Below are positions 28,067-37,084 of a stretch of DNA of 64,000 nt, piece by piece. Made by a program: the position numbers and the translations under genes. Source of the DNA: an uncultured Alphaproteobacteria bacterium (lineage in GTDB: Bacteria; Pseudomonadota; Alphaproteobacteria; Micavibrionales; Micavibrionaceae); the NCBI GenBank assembly GCA_946481075.1, contig CAMLMC010000005.1, positions 46,340 through 110,339 on the forward strand, read 5' to 3'. Position 1 is the stretch's first letter. Every line of letters begins with the position of its first letter. The notes below the pieces were generated by a model that had not been told where the DNA came from, searched no databases, and saw only the letters and a list, made by a program, of their open reading frames with translations.

Positions 28067-30145
28067 ATGACCTCGCAAAACCCGCTTCTTTCCGATTTCA
28101 CCCTGCCGCACGGCGTCCCTCCTTTCGATCTTATTCAGGAAGACCATTACCTGCCCGCTGTGACCAAGGCCATTGAAGAAGCCCGCGCGAACATCGAAGC
28201 CATCAAAACGAACGCAGAAGCGCCCGATTTTGCCAACACCGTCGGCGCACTGGAAACCGCATCCGAACGGCTGGGCAGCATCACCACCATTTTCTACAAT
28301 CAATTGTCCGCCGCAGGGACCGACAAACTCGAAGAACTGGCGCAGGAAATCGGCCCCCTCTCCTCCAATTTTGGCAGCGACGTCATTATGGACGCCGATC
28401 TGTTTAAACGTGTGAAAGCCGTTTATGACCAGCGCGATTCATTGACACTCACCGCCGAAGAAAAAACAATCCTTGAAGATTGCTATAAGGGTTTTGTCCG
28501 CGGCGGCGCTCTGCTTGATGAAGCCAAGAAGCAAAAGCTTCGTGAAATCAACGAACAGCTTTCGGTGATGGGACCGGAATTCGCCAAGAACGCGAAGAAA
28601 TCTGCCGAAGCATTCACGCTTGTGATACACAACGAAGCCGATCTTGCAGGCCTGCCGCCAACCGCGGTTGCCGCCGCAGCCGAAGAGGCCGAGGCACGCG
28701 ACCTCAAAGGCAAATGGGTTATCACACTGGATTACCCGAGCTTTGGCCCGTTCGTCACCTATGCTGACAACCGCGCTTTGCGTGAAAAGGTCTGGCGCGC
28801 GTTCGGATCACGCGCTTACAAGGATGAATTCGACAATTGCGACAATGTCCTGAAAATAGTGCGTCTCAAGGACGAGCGCGCAAAACTGCTCGGTTATAAA
28901 AACCATGCGGATTTCGTTCTGGAACAACGCATGGCGGAAAAAGCCGAAGCCGTGATGGGCTTCCTCAAAAAACTCCTCGCCATTTATAAACCATCTGCGC
29001 AAAAGGATTTGAAAGACTTGAAAGAGTTTGCCGCCCAGCGCGGATTCGAAGGCGATATCATGCCGTGGGACATTGCGTATTACAGCGAGAAATTAAAGGA
29101 AAAACTTTTTGCGTTCTCTTCCGAGGATTTGCGCCCTTATTTCCCCCTGGAACCAGTTCTGGAGGGGACATTCACTCACTTCTCCAAATTGTTCGGCATT
29201 ACCTTCACACCGGCGAAAAACTACCCTGTCTGGCATGAAGACGTAATGACCTACAACGTCACGGATTCAAAATCCGGCGAGTTCATGGGTGTGCTCTATG
29301 CTGATTTCTATCCGCGCAAAGGCAAGAAGCAAGGCGCATGGATGACATCCTATCGCGAGCAAGGCACATTCAGCGAAGGCATGAAACGCCCGCTCGTCGC
29401 CGTCGTTTGCAACTTCACCAAGCCCACGAAGGACGCACCGTCCCTTCTTACTCACGATGAAGTGCTGACCCTGTTCCACGAAATGGGCCACGCGATGCAT
29501 ATGATGCTTTCGAATGTGAAATATCCGTCGCATTCGGGAACATCGGTTTTATGGGATTTCGTCGAGTTACCTTCACAGGTTCAGGAAAACTGGGCCTACA
29601 CCAAAGAAACGCTCGATTTGTTCGCCAAACATTACCAGACAGGGGAGCCTATCCCGCAAGACTTACTCGACAAGCTTTATGCCTCGAAGAATTTCTTTGT
29701 CGGATGGATGGGGCTGCGTCAGGCCAATCTTGGTATGCTCGACATGGCATGGCATTCGACAGATCCATCGTCGATAAACGATGTTGCGGCATTTGAAGAC
29801 GATGTAACGAAAGACACAACACTCTTCCCGCGCATGGCGGGGCCGACATCGACATCCTTTACCCATATCTTTGGCGGCGGATATTCGGCCGGATATTACT
29901 CCTATAAATGGGCGGAAGTTCTGGATGCCGATACATTCGAATTGTTCATGGAAAAAGGCTTGTACGATTCTGAAACCGCAACGCGTTATAAAAATGAAAT
30001 CCTCGCAAAAGGTGGCAGCGAACATCCATCCGTGCTCTATCGCAACTTCCGAGGGAGAGATGCGGACCCCGACGCCCTGCTCCGCCGCGAAGGATTGCTG
30101 GCATCCCACGGGGCCATCGCGGAGACAGGCCGCGCCGCAGTTTGA
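28067..30145 (+). CDS. M3 family oligopeptidase (OpdA/Dcp type)
   Basis: Cytoplasmic zinc metallopeptidase degrading short peptides. The 692 residues begin NPLLSDFTLPHGVPPFDLIQEDHYLPAV, typical of the PrlC/Dcp clade, and contain the HEMGHAMH zinc site near 470 with the downstream Glu in FVELPSQVQENW. The C-terminal SFTHIFGGGYSAGYYSYKWAEVLDAD block is also diagnostic. No signal peptide. Oligopeptidase A and peptidyl-dipeptidase cannot be separated here with confidence. Confidence 0.94.
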   Translation: MTSQNPLLSDFTLPHGVPPFDLIQEDHYLPAVTKAIEEARANIEAIKTNAEAPDFANTVGALETASERLGSITTIFYNQLSAAGTDKLEELAQEIGPLSSNFGSDVIMDADLFKRVKAVYDQRDSLTLTAEEKTILEDCYKGFVRGGALLDEAKKQKLREINEQLSVMGPEFAKNAKKSAEAFTLVIHNEADLAGLPPTAVAAAAEEAEARDLKGKWVITLDYPSFGPFVTYADNRALREKVWRAFGSRAYKDEFDNCDNVLKIVRLKDERAKLLGYKNHADFVLEQRMAEKAEAVMGFLKKLLAIYKPSAQKDLKDLKEFAAQRGFEGDIMPWDIAYYSEKLKEKLFAFSSEDLRPYFPLEPVLEGTFTHFSKLFGITFTPAKNYPVWHEDVMTYNVTDSKSGEFMGVLYADFYPRKGKKQGAWMTSYREQGTFSEGMKRPLVAVVCNFTKPTKDAPSLLTHDEVLTLFHEMGHAMHMMLSNVKYPSHSGTSVLWDFVELPSQVQENWAYTKETLDLFAKHYQTGEPIPQDLLDKLYASKNFFVGWMGLRQANLGMLDMAWHSTDPSSINDVAAFEDDVTKDTTLFPRMAGPTSTSFTHIFGGGYSAGYYSYKWAEVLDADTFELFMEKGLYDSETATRYKNEILAKGGSEHPSVLYRNFRGRDADPDALLRREGLLASHGAIAETGRAAV

Positions 30146-30149
30146 ACGC

Positions 30150-30189
30150 AAAATAAAAACGGAGACTTTGGTATAAACCAAAGTCTCCG
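30150..30189 (-). terminator. Strong rho-independent terminator (minus strand)
   Basis: A 12-bp perfect stem CGGAGACTTTGG / CCAAAGTCTCCG with a 6-nt loop. On the minus strand it is followed by TTTTTATTTT. The plus side has no T-run, so it ends a minus-strand transcript, not the M3 peptidase gene. Confidence 0.85.
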
Positions 30190-30325
30190 CCGTGTGTGGG
30201 GTTACACCCCCTCTTATTATTACCGTTTTGTAGTGTACACCCTTGCCTGTCTGTCCCGGCCTAGTGTGGGGATCGGCCAACGGTTAACAGGCTAAAACTT
30301 GGAGGTTTTCCAAGTCTTGGTTAGG
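30150..30325 (-). ncRNA. Probable small RNA, about 170-180 nt
   Basis: The 324-bp gap between the M3 peptidase and the next gene has a complete minus-strand unit: a promoter (30328-30354), several hairpins and a canonical terminator (30150-30189). Hairpins include ACTTGG/CCAAGT, GCCTGT/ACAGGC enclosing GGCC/GGCC, and GGGG-TGTAA-CCCC. No ATG-initiated frame of note lies inside. I do not recognise it as 6S, SRP or tmRNA. Boundaries are approximate. Confidence 0.55.
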
Positions 30326-30327
30326 AC

Positions 30328-30354
30328 AATCTAAAATTGCAGCCCATTTGTCAA
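30328..30354 (-). promoter_or_regulatory. Promoter of the minus-strand small RNA
   Basis: TTGACA at 30349-30354 read on the minus strand, then a short 15-bp spacer and TAGATT (4 of 6 to TATAAT). Confidence 0.4.
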
Positions 30355-30469
30355 TAATTTTTTTCCTAATATAGGCAGCGATTTTCCTTGCATGATTTTA
30401 CAGATTGGGATAAAACCAAGCCCAAGTTAGAGGCAGTAGAACCTTAACCCGTGGGAATAATTATAGAAA

Positions 30470-31132
30470 ATGTCGATTACAACGGCACAAATTCGAGGCG
30501 CACGTGGGATTCTGAACTGGAGCCAGCAAGATCTGGCCCAGCGCACAGGCATATCCGCAACTTCCATCGGCAGCATCGAAAACGGCCAGACGACCCCCCG
30601 CGCAAGCACAATCGAGACCATTCGCAAGACGCTGGAAAACGGCGGCATTGAATTTATCGGTTTGGATGGCGTGCGTCAGAGAAGCGGTGATGTAACTATT
30701 TTCCATGGAAAGACTGGATTTTGGGATTTTTACGAAGATATTTATAATACAATCAAAGACGATCCAGGACAGATATTAGTCAGCAACGTTGATGAACGCT
30801 TGTTTGAAAAATGGCTAGATGCCGAGAATCTGGAAAGACATGTGACGCGTATGAGGAATACAAAAGGTATTTCTTATAAAATCTTGGTTCAGGAAGGCGA
30901 CACCCATGTTTTGGCAACGCCTGACTACGCTGAATATCGCTGGATACCCAAAGAGCAATTCACATCAGTTCCATTCTATGTCTACGGAAAAAAACTGGCT
31001 GTCGTATTGTTCGAGGCAGAACCGACTGTGATTTTGATTAAATATGCGGCTGTAGCAGATGCCTACCGCATGCAATTTGAGGGTATGTGGAAGACATCCT
31101 CTCTCCCAACGCCAAATATAAAAAGATTGTAA
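30470..31132 (+). CDS. XRE-type HTH regulator with TrmB/PLD-like sensor domain (paralogue)
   Basis: 220 residues. The N-terminal Cro/CI HTH (AQIRGARGILNWSQQDLAQRTGISATSIGSIENGQTTPR) is followed by a C-terminal sensor-like domain sharing KILVQEG, YAEYRWIPKE and FYVYGKKL blocks with the protein at 14684. The two proteins are clear paralogues. It lies 14 bases upstream of the methyltransferase-like gene, so the two probably form one operon. Ligand unknown. Confidence 0.8.
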   Translation: MSITTAQIRGARGILNWSQQDLAQRTGISATSIGSIENGQTTPRASTIETIRKTLENGGIEFIGLDGVRQRSGDVTIFHGKTGFWDFYEDIYNTIKDDPGQILVSNVDERLFEKWLDAENLERHVTRMRNTKGISYKILVQEGDTHVLATPDYAEYRWIPKEQFTSVPFYVYGKKLAVVLFEAEPTVILIKYAAVADAYRMQFEGMWKTSSLPTPNIKRL

Positions 31133-31146
31133 GTAAGCTGGTTATC

Positions 31147-32427
31147 ATGGATGCACGAATAGAAAATACCATGACCCTTGTCCGACCCGGCTTAACGTAT
31201 GTCGGAGAAAGGGCCCTTCAGGACCAACCCGAAGCCAGTAATGGCCGCGTTGTAGGAGTTTTGCGTCGTATTGAGCCTGACAACAAGGTACTTAGCTCTA
31301 ATCAAGCTCAACGAGAGGGCTTTAAAAAAGCTTTTTTTGATACGCTAGAAGGCAAAGCAGAAGGGGTGCTCACACCTTACTTATTTTTTGATCTGCCTAA
31401 AACGTCTCCGCAAATTGAACAAGGCATCTGGGGATCCCAAACCCCTGTTAGTGTTGGTGCCAGAGCTTGGGATGAACACATATCACAGAGCTTTTCAAAT
31501 GTGAAAGGGCAGCCCAACGCCTACGGATTTACTCATGGAGATGTGGAAGTTATCAAGCTTGCATTAAGTCAAGGGCTCGCTGATGTCTTGCCATCTGGAG
31601 CCATCGCCTATTTTGGCTATGGTGTCGGCGAAAAGATGGCCGTAACCAAAAAAGATGGTAGAATTATTAGCGGCATGTTAAAGGCCGGGAAAAATATTAC
31701 AAACCTTAACGCCGTTGATATGAATGACCGCTATGTCAGCGACGCTTTAAGGTTTTTCCACGATAAGTATAATATTACTTCCAGCGGTATATCCGGCGAC
31801 TTCATGGAAGGGCCATTATTACCCATCCCACCAGAGGCAAGAGATACTGGCTCAACGGCTATAATAAGCCTTTTTGGCGGCCCTTTCGGCAACGCGCCCA
31901 ATATTAGCGGCAGTACGCCTATGTTGAATGCCGTTCGATACCTACGAAAAGTGGTAGATCAGCACGGACCGGGTAGCCATATCCTAATGACGATGGAAAC
32001 TCGTCCATCCGACCCTGCCTTGTCTAAGGCCTTTATAGAGCAAGCAGAAGCAAGATATGCCAGAACCAAAGTATTTGAAGCGTTCCTGCTTAGCGCCTTC
32101 CCGCGTGCCGTTCATGACAACATCATTTCCAAACCATATGATGTGTTCAAGAATTGGAAAATGGTAACACGTTTCGATCCAGATCTTTCAACGACGAAGC
32201 TCATTGCCGAATGTAAAGAAGATCATATTATCCATACGTCACAAGGAAGTTACGAAGCATTAGCCGGTAGCCAGATTGTCCCTATTCTTTCTAATAAATG
32301 GACAACAGAAGAAGTAACTTCGATCTTTAACGTAGCTGGCGCGCGGCACATCAAAATATATGGCGAAGGAACGCACAAACTGGTTCATGCCGTAATGGGA
32401 ACCGCCCCCGCCGAACCATCGATGTAA
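31147..32427 (+). CDS. EgtD-like histidine-specific methyltransferase superfamily protein (tentative)
   Basis: About 426 residues from ATG 31147 (frame open from 31087, which overlaps the regulator). The layout resembles the EgtD/Methyltransf_33 family: a SAM-site-like YFGYGVGEKMAVT, then LNAVDMNDRYVSDALRFF, GDFMEGPLL, ISLFGGPFGNAPN (compare the family GSTIGNF block), ILMTMETRPSDPALSKAF, and a C-terminal IIHTSQGSYEALAGSQI with KWTTEEVTSIFNVAGARHIKIYG. EgtD trimethylates histidine in ergothioneine synthesis; no other egt gene is here, so the substrate is open. The gene is AT-richer than its neighbours. Confidence 0.55.
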   Translation: MDARIENTMTLVRPGLTYVGERALQDQPEASNGRVVGVLRRIEPDNKVLSSNQAQREGFKKAFFDTLEGKAEGVLTPYLFFDLPKTSPQIEQGIWGSQTPVSVGARAWDEHISQSFSNVKGQPNAYGFTHGDVEVIKLALSQGLADVLPSGAIAYFGYGVGEKMAVTKKDGRIISGMLKAGKNITNLNAVDMNDRYVSDALRFFHDKYNITSSGISGDFMEGPLLPIPPEARDTGSTAIISLFGGPFGNAPNISGSTPMLNAVRYLRKVVDQHGPGSHILMTMETRPSDPALSKAFIEQAEARYARTKVFEAFLLSAFPRAVHDNIISKPYDVFKNWKMVTRFDPDLSTTKLIAECKEDHIIHTSQGSYEALAGSQIVPILSNKWTTEEVTSIFNVAGARHIKIYGEGTHKLVHAVMGTAPAEPSM

Positions 32428-32493
32428 TTTTATGTATGCAGATGTCTCACCCGAGACACTGTACTTTCATATGAATGCGGCTATAATCGAAGT

Positions 32494-32877
32494 ATGCCCC
32501 ACCCGCTCGACGGAATATATCAGGTAACCAGCACCACGGATTATAACGGTCCGTTAGAAAAGAAATCGGACGGCACGACCGAAATCCGGAACGGCCAGAC
32601 GCGACGGTACGACCGCGCCAATTGCCTTTGGACCAGCACCTTTAATGTCCTTAGCGATACCGAAGTCGAAATGATATCGGTTGCGGACCCATCAGAGGCC
32701 CACATTGATTTTCTCCTCACCGCGCCAAACGGCGCGCCGACACGTGAGCCGGTCACTTATACCTCGAGGTTAAAGCTCGCCCGCAAGGACGATCGCATCC
32801 AGATGTCGGGGCAGATCGAATATGGCGGGACGATCACGTTCCTGACGATGCGCAAGACCGGCCCGTTGGAATCGTAA
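32494..32877 (+). CDS. Hypothetical protein, 127 residues
   Basis: Soluble, beta-rich small protein (YQVTSTTDYNGPLEK, TRRYDRANCLWTSTFNVLSDTEVEM, SGQIEYGGTITFLTM), perhaps a lipocalin-like or DUF-type barrel. No motif recognised. Its 3' end overlaps the convergent fcl gene by 44 bases, so one of the two ends may be shorter than drawn. Confidence 0.55.
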   Translation: MPHPLDGIYQVTSTTDYNGPLEKKSDGTTEIRNGQTRRYDRANCLWTSTFNVLSDTEVEMISVADPSEAHIDFLLTAPNGAPTREPVTYTSRLKLARKDDRIQMSGQIEYGGTITFLTMRKTGPLES

Positions 32878-33820
32878 CGCCCGCGCGCTCCAGATACCAT
32901 TGATAGGTCTGATACAAGCCATCGCGCAGATTCGTTTGCGCTTGCCATCCCAGCGCCTTTAATTTCGAGCTATCGATTAATTTCCGTGGGGTTCCATCAG
33001 GTTTTGACGCATCAAAGCGAATGTCGCCACAATAACCGACAACATTGGCAATCATGTCCGCAAGATCAAGGATGGAAATTTCCTCACCGCTGCCAATATT
33101 CAGGGCTTTATCGTCATCATACTGTTCCATCATCATAACAAGCGCACAGGCAAGATCCCGTGCATAAAGAAATTCACGTAAAGGGCTGCCGCTGCCCCAT
33201 AGTATAACTTCCGCCGCCCCTTCCGTCTTTGCTCGGTGGAATTTCGCGATCATTGCCGGGATCACGTGACCGCTTTCTGAATCAAACCGATCATAGGGCC
33301 CGTAAAGATTGGTCGGCATAGCGGCGATGTAACGGCACCCGAATTGACGTCGGTAAGATTGCACCATCTTTAATCCTGCAATTTTTGCGATGGCATAGGG
33401 CTCGTTCGTCGGCTCCAGAGGCCCTGTCAATAACGCTTCTTCCGCAATCGGCTGTAGCGCCATTCTCGGATAGATACAGGACGAGCCTAAAAACAGGAGC
33501 CGCCCCACCCCCGCGCGATACGCGCCTTCAACAACATTGGTAACAATCGCCAGATTATCGCGGATGAAATCGGCCGGGTATGCGGCATTCGCACCAATGC
33601 CGCCGACCTTTGCCGCCGCCATGAAAATGCAATCGGGTTTATTATTAAGCAACCAGCGATAGGTCGCCGCCTGATCGCATAAATCCAGCGTCTGATGTGG
33701 CGCACTTAAAATTTCACAATCGATGGATTGAAGTTGATCCAGAAGGCTGCGCCCGACGAGGCCGGTTTCCCCGGCAATAAACACGCGCTTCCCCTGTAAT
33801 GAATACACGCGCTCAGCCAT
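32834..33820 (-). CDS. fcl: GDP-L-fucose synthase
   Basis: NADPH-dependent epimerase-reductase turning GDP-4-keto-6-deoxymannose into GDP-L-fucose. SDR fold with VFIAGETGLVGRSLLDQL (Rossmann), AAAKVGGIGANAAYPADFIRDNL, LFLGSSCIYPRMALQPI, and the active-site YAIAKIAGLKM (Tyr-x3-Lys). Length 328 is normal. Its ATG overlaps the gmd stop by eight bases. Gmd and Fcl act consecutively to feed fucose into surface polysaccharide. The last residues overlap the convergent hypothetical gene. Confidence 0.95.
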   Translation of the reverse strand: MAERVYSLQGKRVFIAGETGLVGRSLLDQLQSIDCEILSAPHQTLDLCDQAATYRWLLNNKPDCIFMAAAKVGGIGANAAYPADFIRDNLAIVTNVVEGAYRAGVGRLLFLGSSCIYPRMALQPIAEEALLTGPLEPTNEPYAIAKIAGLKMVQSYRRQFGCRYIAAMPTNLYGPYDRFDSESGHVIPAMIAKFHRAKTEGAAEVILWGSGSPLREFLYARDLACALVMMMEQYDDDKALNIGSGEEISILDLADMIANVVGYCGDIRFDASKPDGTPRKLIDSSKLKALGWQAQTNLRDGLYQTYQWYLERAGVTIPTGRSCASSGT

Positions 33821-34847
33821 AAATTTTCTTCATGCGCGATGGAATCCGCTCCGCCTCGACCATTTCATGGACCAGGTCCGTAAAGCTATAGGATGGGCGC
33901 CAGTTTAGCTTTGCGCGGGCCTTGGACGCGTCCCCGCACAAGACATGCACATCAAGCGGGCGGAACAAGGCCGGGTCGACCCGCACCATTATCTGCCCCG
34001 TTTTATGATCCCTCCCTGTTTCGGAATGCCCAGCCCCATGCCAGTCAATCTGAACATCAATAGCGGCAAAGGCCTGCTTGACGAAATCACGCACCGAATA
34101 AGTCTCGCCGGTGGCCAAAACGTAATCATCGGCCTGTTCCTGTTGCAGCATCATCCACGCACCGCGCATATAATCACGCGCATGGCCCCAATCACGCCGT
34201 GCATTGAGGTTGCCGAGCGTGAGGCAATCACGCATTCCGGCCTCAATCTCCGCGACTGCGCAGGCAATTTTGCGGGTGACGAATTCTTCGCCGCGCAGCG
34301 TGCTTTCATGATTGAACAAAATACCGTTGCTGGCGTGATATCCATAGGCATCGCGGTAGGTGCGCACCATCCAGTAGGCATAGAGTTTTGCAGCGCCATA
34401 AGGCGAGCATGGCGCAAAGGCCGTCGCTTCCGTTTGCGGCGCGGCGGTGTTGCCAAACATTTCGGAGGAGGAGGCCTGATAAAACCGGGCATGGCCTTCC
34501 ATCCCAACCGTGCGCATCGCCTCAAGCAAGCGGACGGTACCAAGCCCGTTCACATTCCCTGTCAGTTCCGGCATCGCGAAACTGACATGGACATGGCTCA
34601 TCGCGGCAAGGTTGTATATTTCATCGGGCTTTACCCTATCCAGAATGCGGATCAGGCTCCCCTCATCCGCCATATCGGCATAATGAAGCGTGATGTCCTT
34701 ATGAAATTCATGGAAACGCGCCGTGTCGTCAAACGGCAGATAGGGGCGGATACCATGAACATCATAACCACGGTCCAGCAGCAACTCCGCCAATATGGCG
34801 CCGTCCTGCCCGGTTATGCCCGTAATGAGTGCTGTTTTATGCGTCAC
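33813..34847 (-). CDS. gmd: GDP-mannose 4,6-dehydratase
   Basis: Catalyses GDP-mannose to GDP-4-keto-6-deoxymannose. About 344 residues: TALITGITGQDGAILAELLLDRGYDVHG, AAMSHVHVSFAMPELTGNVNGLGTVRLLEA, FYQASSSEMFG, active-site YGAAKLYAYWMVRTYRDAYG, and FNHESTLRGEEFVTRKIA. The frame extends to a GTG at 34862, but the GTG at 34847 has a GGGGGA ribosome site and matches the family start. First of the gmd-fcl pair; possibly transcribed with the two small genes upstream. Confidence 0.96.
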   Translation of the reverse strand: MTHKTALITGITGQDGAILAELLLDRGYDVHGIRPYLPFDDTARFHEFHKDITLHYADMADEGSLIRILDRVKPDEIYNLAAMSHVHVSFAMPELTGNVNGLGTVRLLEAMRTVGMEGHARFYQASSSEMFGNTAAPQTEATAFAPCSPYGAAKLYAYWMVRTYRDAYGYHASNGILFNHESTLRGEEFVTRKIACAVAEIEAGMRDCLTLGNLNARRDWGHARDYMRGAWMMLQQEQADDYVLATGETYSVRDFVKQAFAAIDVQIDWHGAGHSETGRDHKTGQIMVRVDPALFRPLDVHVLCGDASKARAKLNWRPSYSFTDLVHEMVEAERIPSRMKKIYG

Positions 34848-34903
34848 GCCGAATTCCCCCACACCGTAAGGTTGTCATACAACCGGATGCGGGGCAAGAG
34901 GGA

Positions 34904-35134
34904 TTAGAAATCCATACCAGGTACGGATGGACGAATGATTGCCTCAAACCCTTCTTTCGGAGCCGCCGACGGGATCTGGGCATCCTTAGAAACATGCGTG
35001 ATGCCAACTCCGGCACCGGCGACCAGATTCCCGCCAACCATTTTTGTCGTTGAGCCATGGGCCTTCACGGATGAAAGATCTCCCAGAATTTCATCCAAAG
35101 GCTGGCCGATCAATGGTTTGATGCCAAGGCTCAT
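34904..35134 (-). CDS. Small protein of unknown function, 76 residues
   Basis: From ATG 35134 (AAAGAGGTG ribosome site), overlapping the preceding stop by four bases (ATGA). Sequence MSLGIKPLIGQPLDEILGDLSSVKAHG followed by a Gly/Ala/Val-rich stretch (GGNLVAGAGVGITHV) and an acidic tail. No signal peptide, no cysteines. It forms a co-translated pair with the gene at 35131-35433 and lies 56 bp before gmd. Family not recognised. Confidence 0.55.
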   Translation of the reverse strand: MSLGIKPLIGQPLDEILGDLSSVKAHGSTTKMVGGNLVAGAGVGITHVSKDAQIPSAAPKEGFEAIIRPSVPGMDF

Positions 35135-35433
35135 GACAACACCTCTTTCGATGTCTGGACATACATGGCATTCGTCACCGCACCCGGCCAATATCCATCG
35201 GGACATTCTACCACGGCGATCTCGCTCAGGTGAGTTAAAAGCTCGAACAAAGACTGGTTCGGCATATCGAACCTCCCGACGGCCTGCCCGGCCGCCACAA
35301 TTTCAAAAAAACGCGGATTGGCGCGAAGCTGGTAATAACCACGGTCGATTTGCGGCAACGACCGCTCGACCACCGCAACCACGTTGCCGTTGCCCTCCAG
35401 AAAATCGCACCCTGTCACTGTTCCCACACTCAT
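35131..35433 (-). CDS. Small protein of unknown function, 100 residues
   Basis: From ATG 35433 with a purine-rich GGGGTAGAG site; the frame is open to 35529 but that part lacks a ribosome site. Reads MSVGTVTGCDFLEGNGNVVAVVERSLPQ and includes YYQLRANPRFFEIVAAG. Soluble, no known motif. Co-translated with the next gene; perhaps a two-protein unit linked to the polysaccharide genes downstream. Confidence 0.55.
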   Translation of the reverse strand: MSVGTVTGCDFLEGNGNVVAVVERSLPQIDRGYYQLRANPRFFEIVAAGQAVGRFDMPNQSLFELLTHLSEIAVVECPDGYWPGAVTNAMYVQTSKEVLS

Positions 35434-35551
35434 GACGTACTCTACCCCTAATAATATCGGCTTTGTTCTTATGGCCCATCCTAATGGGTGGTTCTTAATA
35501 TTGTATGAAGTTTTGCCATAAAGCGGCAAATTTCAGGAAATACTAATAGGC

Positions 35552-35580
35552 AAAAAAAAACGGCGCCCGCAGGGCACCGT
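35552..35580 (-). terminator. Rho-independent terminator
   Basis: Minus-strand stem ACGGTGCCC / GGGCGCCGT with a 3-nt loop, followed by nine T. It ends the proline-rich protein gene. Confidence 0.85.
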
Positions 35581-35604
35581 TTTGTGATTTTTTACCCGCT
35601 GCTG

Positions 35605-36204
35605 TTAGCAAGGCGCTTGCTGACAGCCCAAATCCGGACGCGGAGGTGGGGGTGGGGGTGGCGGCGGCGATGGAGGCGGTGGAGATGGAGGCGGTGGCGA
35701 TGGAGGCGGTGGTGACACTGTTGTAGTGCTTTCACTCTCACAAGTTCTCATAGCCGCGCTTAAATCTACAATAAACATACGGGATGTTTGCAGCACTTCC
35801 TCATGCCATGTCCTAGAAAGTTGCGGAAGGCCAGATACATTCGTGAAAACGTAATTCTGCAAATCTGCCGCAGCATCAATCGCGTGTACATTTTTTTCTC
35901 TACCATTCCAACTTGGCATCGGAACCGCTTTCACCTCGGTTACAGGAACACCGCCTCGATTGGTTGTATTCTTTAAATAAAGTGCGTGCTCGGTATCACA
36001 ACTGCTGTTTGTAACGGTGGCAAGACGGCTTCCTTCAAAAAGATAGCCCTCTGTATTGGAAGGACCTCCCTTAAGGTTGGCGTCCGAAAAGCCCTTTGTA
36101 AAGGTTACTACCGCAGAATCGTTGCGGCCAGCCTGTGCGGCTGTTACACCACCACCAAGCATTGCTAGTCCTGCCAACGCCCACGCTCTAATTTTTTTAA
36201 ACAT
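35605..36204 (-). CDS. Secreted protein with proline-rich C-terminal tract
   Basis: 199 residues: signal peptide (cleavage near GVTAAQA), a globular part of about 140 residues with two cysteines, then a PPPPSPPPPSP repeat tract (about 165-190) and a DLGCQQAPC end. The Pro tract would form a stiff polyproline rod, as in surface or wall-spanning proteins. The AT-rich 250 bp upstream probably hold its promoter; I see no gene in them. Function unknown. Confidence 0.7.
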   Translation of the reverse strand: MFKKIRAWALAGLAMLGGGVTAAQAGRNDSAVVTFTKGFSDANLKGGPSNTEGYLFEGSRLATVTNSSCDTEHALYLKNTTNRGGVPVTEVKAVPMPSWNGREKNVHAIDAAADLQNYVFTNVSGLPQLSRTWHEEVLQTSRMFIVDLSAAMRTCESESTTTVSPPPPSPPPPSPPPPSPPPPPPPPPRPDLGCQQAPC

Positions 36205-36453
36205 ACCTTTGTCCCTCTTTTTTGAAGTTACGCTTTTTTAACCGCAATCTTTACATAACGCAAGATATTTTTGCAGAAAAGTTTTAATTTTTTTGAAAGA
36301 GTCGATTATTAACTAACTTGTTAATCCTTGGTTCCCTGCCTCTGGCCTGTTAACCAATTTTAACATATGCTCCAGCAATCCCATGGTTTATTAAGTATCT
36401 CTGGTTTCACCCCTGTTTTGCAAATTTGCGGAAAAAGCGTTCTTTAAGTCAGC

Positions 36454-36993
36454 ATGGAAGTACGGATCGGCTATGGTTTTCCATCATCCCTGCCCGGCAA
36501 GGCGTCAAACGTCCAGCCGCGGGAAACCGCCGATTCCGCCAAGAAACCTCTACTTTCATCTGCCGATGGCGTGGTTTTAGCCCCTCTTCCGGCGAACGGC
36601 AACAGCCCACGGATTACACGGCTGACATCCGAAAGCCGCGAGGAAACAGATGCGGGGTATCGCCGTACACAAATATTCGAGCAAGCCGATGGCCGCAATT
36701 TTACCCGGGTAGAAGAAATGGCCATCACGGCGACCGGTGCCCGCCGCGCCGTCATCCAGCAAAACCCGTCCGGCGGCATAACCCGCTATGAAGAGGTACT
36801 GGACCGTGAACCATCCGGCACCTTCCGCCGCACCCAGCGCTTTCAGGACGAGTCAGGGCAAAGCGCCACAGAAATCACACCGAATTTCCAGGTCACGGAT
36901 TCTTTCGTCCTGAGCGGGGGCGGCGCGCCATTCTTCGCCGATTCATCGCCCTTTACGCCCATGCGCGGCACGCAGCTTGATTTGAGCGCCTAA
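36454..36993 (+). CDS. Hypothetical protein, 179 residues
   Basis: Hydrophilic protein with three imperfect copies of a short beta-hairpin-like unit: AGYRRTQIFEQADGRNFTRVEE, SGGITRYEEVLDREPSG and TFRRTQRFQDESGQSATE. The start looks disordered (PLPANGNSPR). No signal peptide. It may be a secreted or flagellar-type accessory, but I have no motif to support that. It precedes the dispersed repeat at 37010. Confidence 0.5.
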   Translation: MEVRIGYGFPSSLPGKASNVQPRETADSAKKPLLSSADGVVLAPLPANGNSPRITRLTSESREETDAGYRRTQIFEQADGRNFTRVEEMAITATGARRAVIQQNPSGGITRYEEVLDREPSGTFRRTQRFQDESGQSATEITPNFQVTDSFVLSGGGAPFFADSSPFTPMRGTQLDLSA

Positions 36994-37009
36994 GACCACC
37001 ATACTCACT

Positions 37010-37068
37010 GTCATTCTTGGCGAAGCGAAGTATCTTTCTTTCAATCGCCATCGCTCTTTCAGGATGAC
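37010..37068. repeat. Intergenic repeat with inverted ends, copy 2
   Basis: GTCATTCTTGGCGAAGCGAAG at the left and CTTTCAGGATGAC at the right: shorter relative of the 9750-9833 element, sharing the inverted GTCATTCT/AGGATGAC ends. It ends 16 bp before the bdhA ATG. Confidence 0.55.
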
Positions 37069-37084
37069 AAAAAGGGAGAATATC

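Noticed and set aside
35640..35710. Tandem DNA repeat as a separate element
   Set aside because: It is the coding sequence of the Pro-rich tract, read as PPPPSP units.
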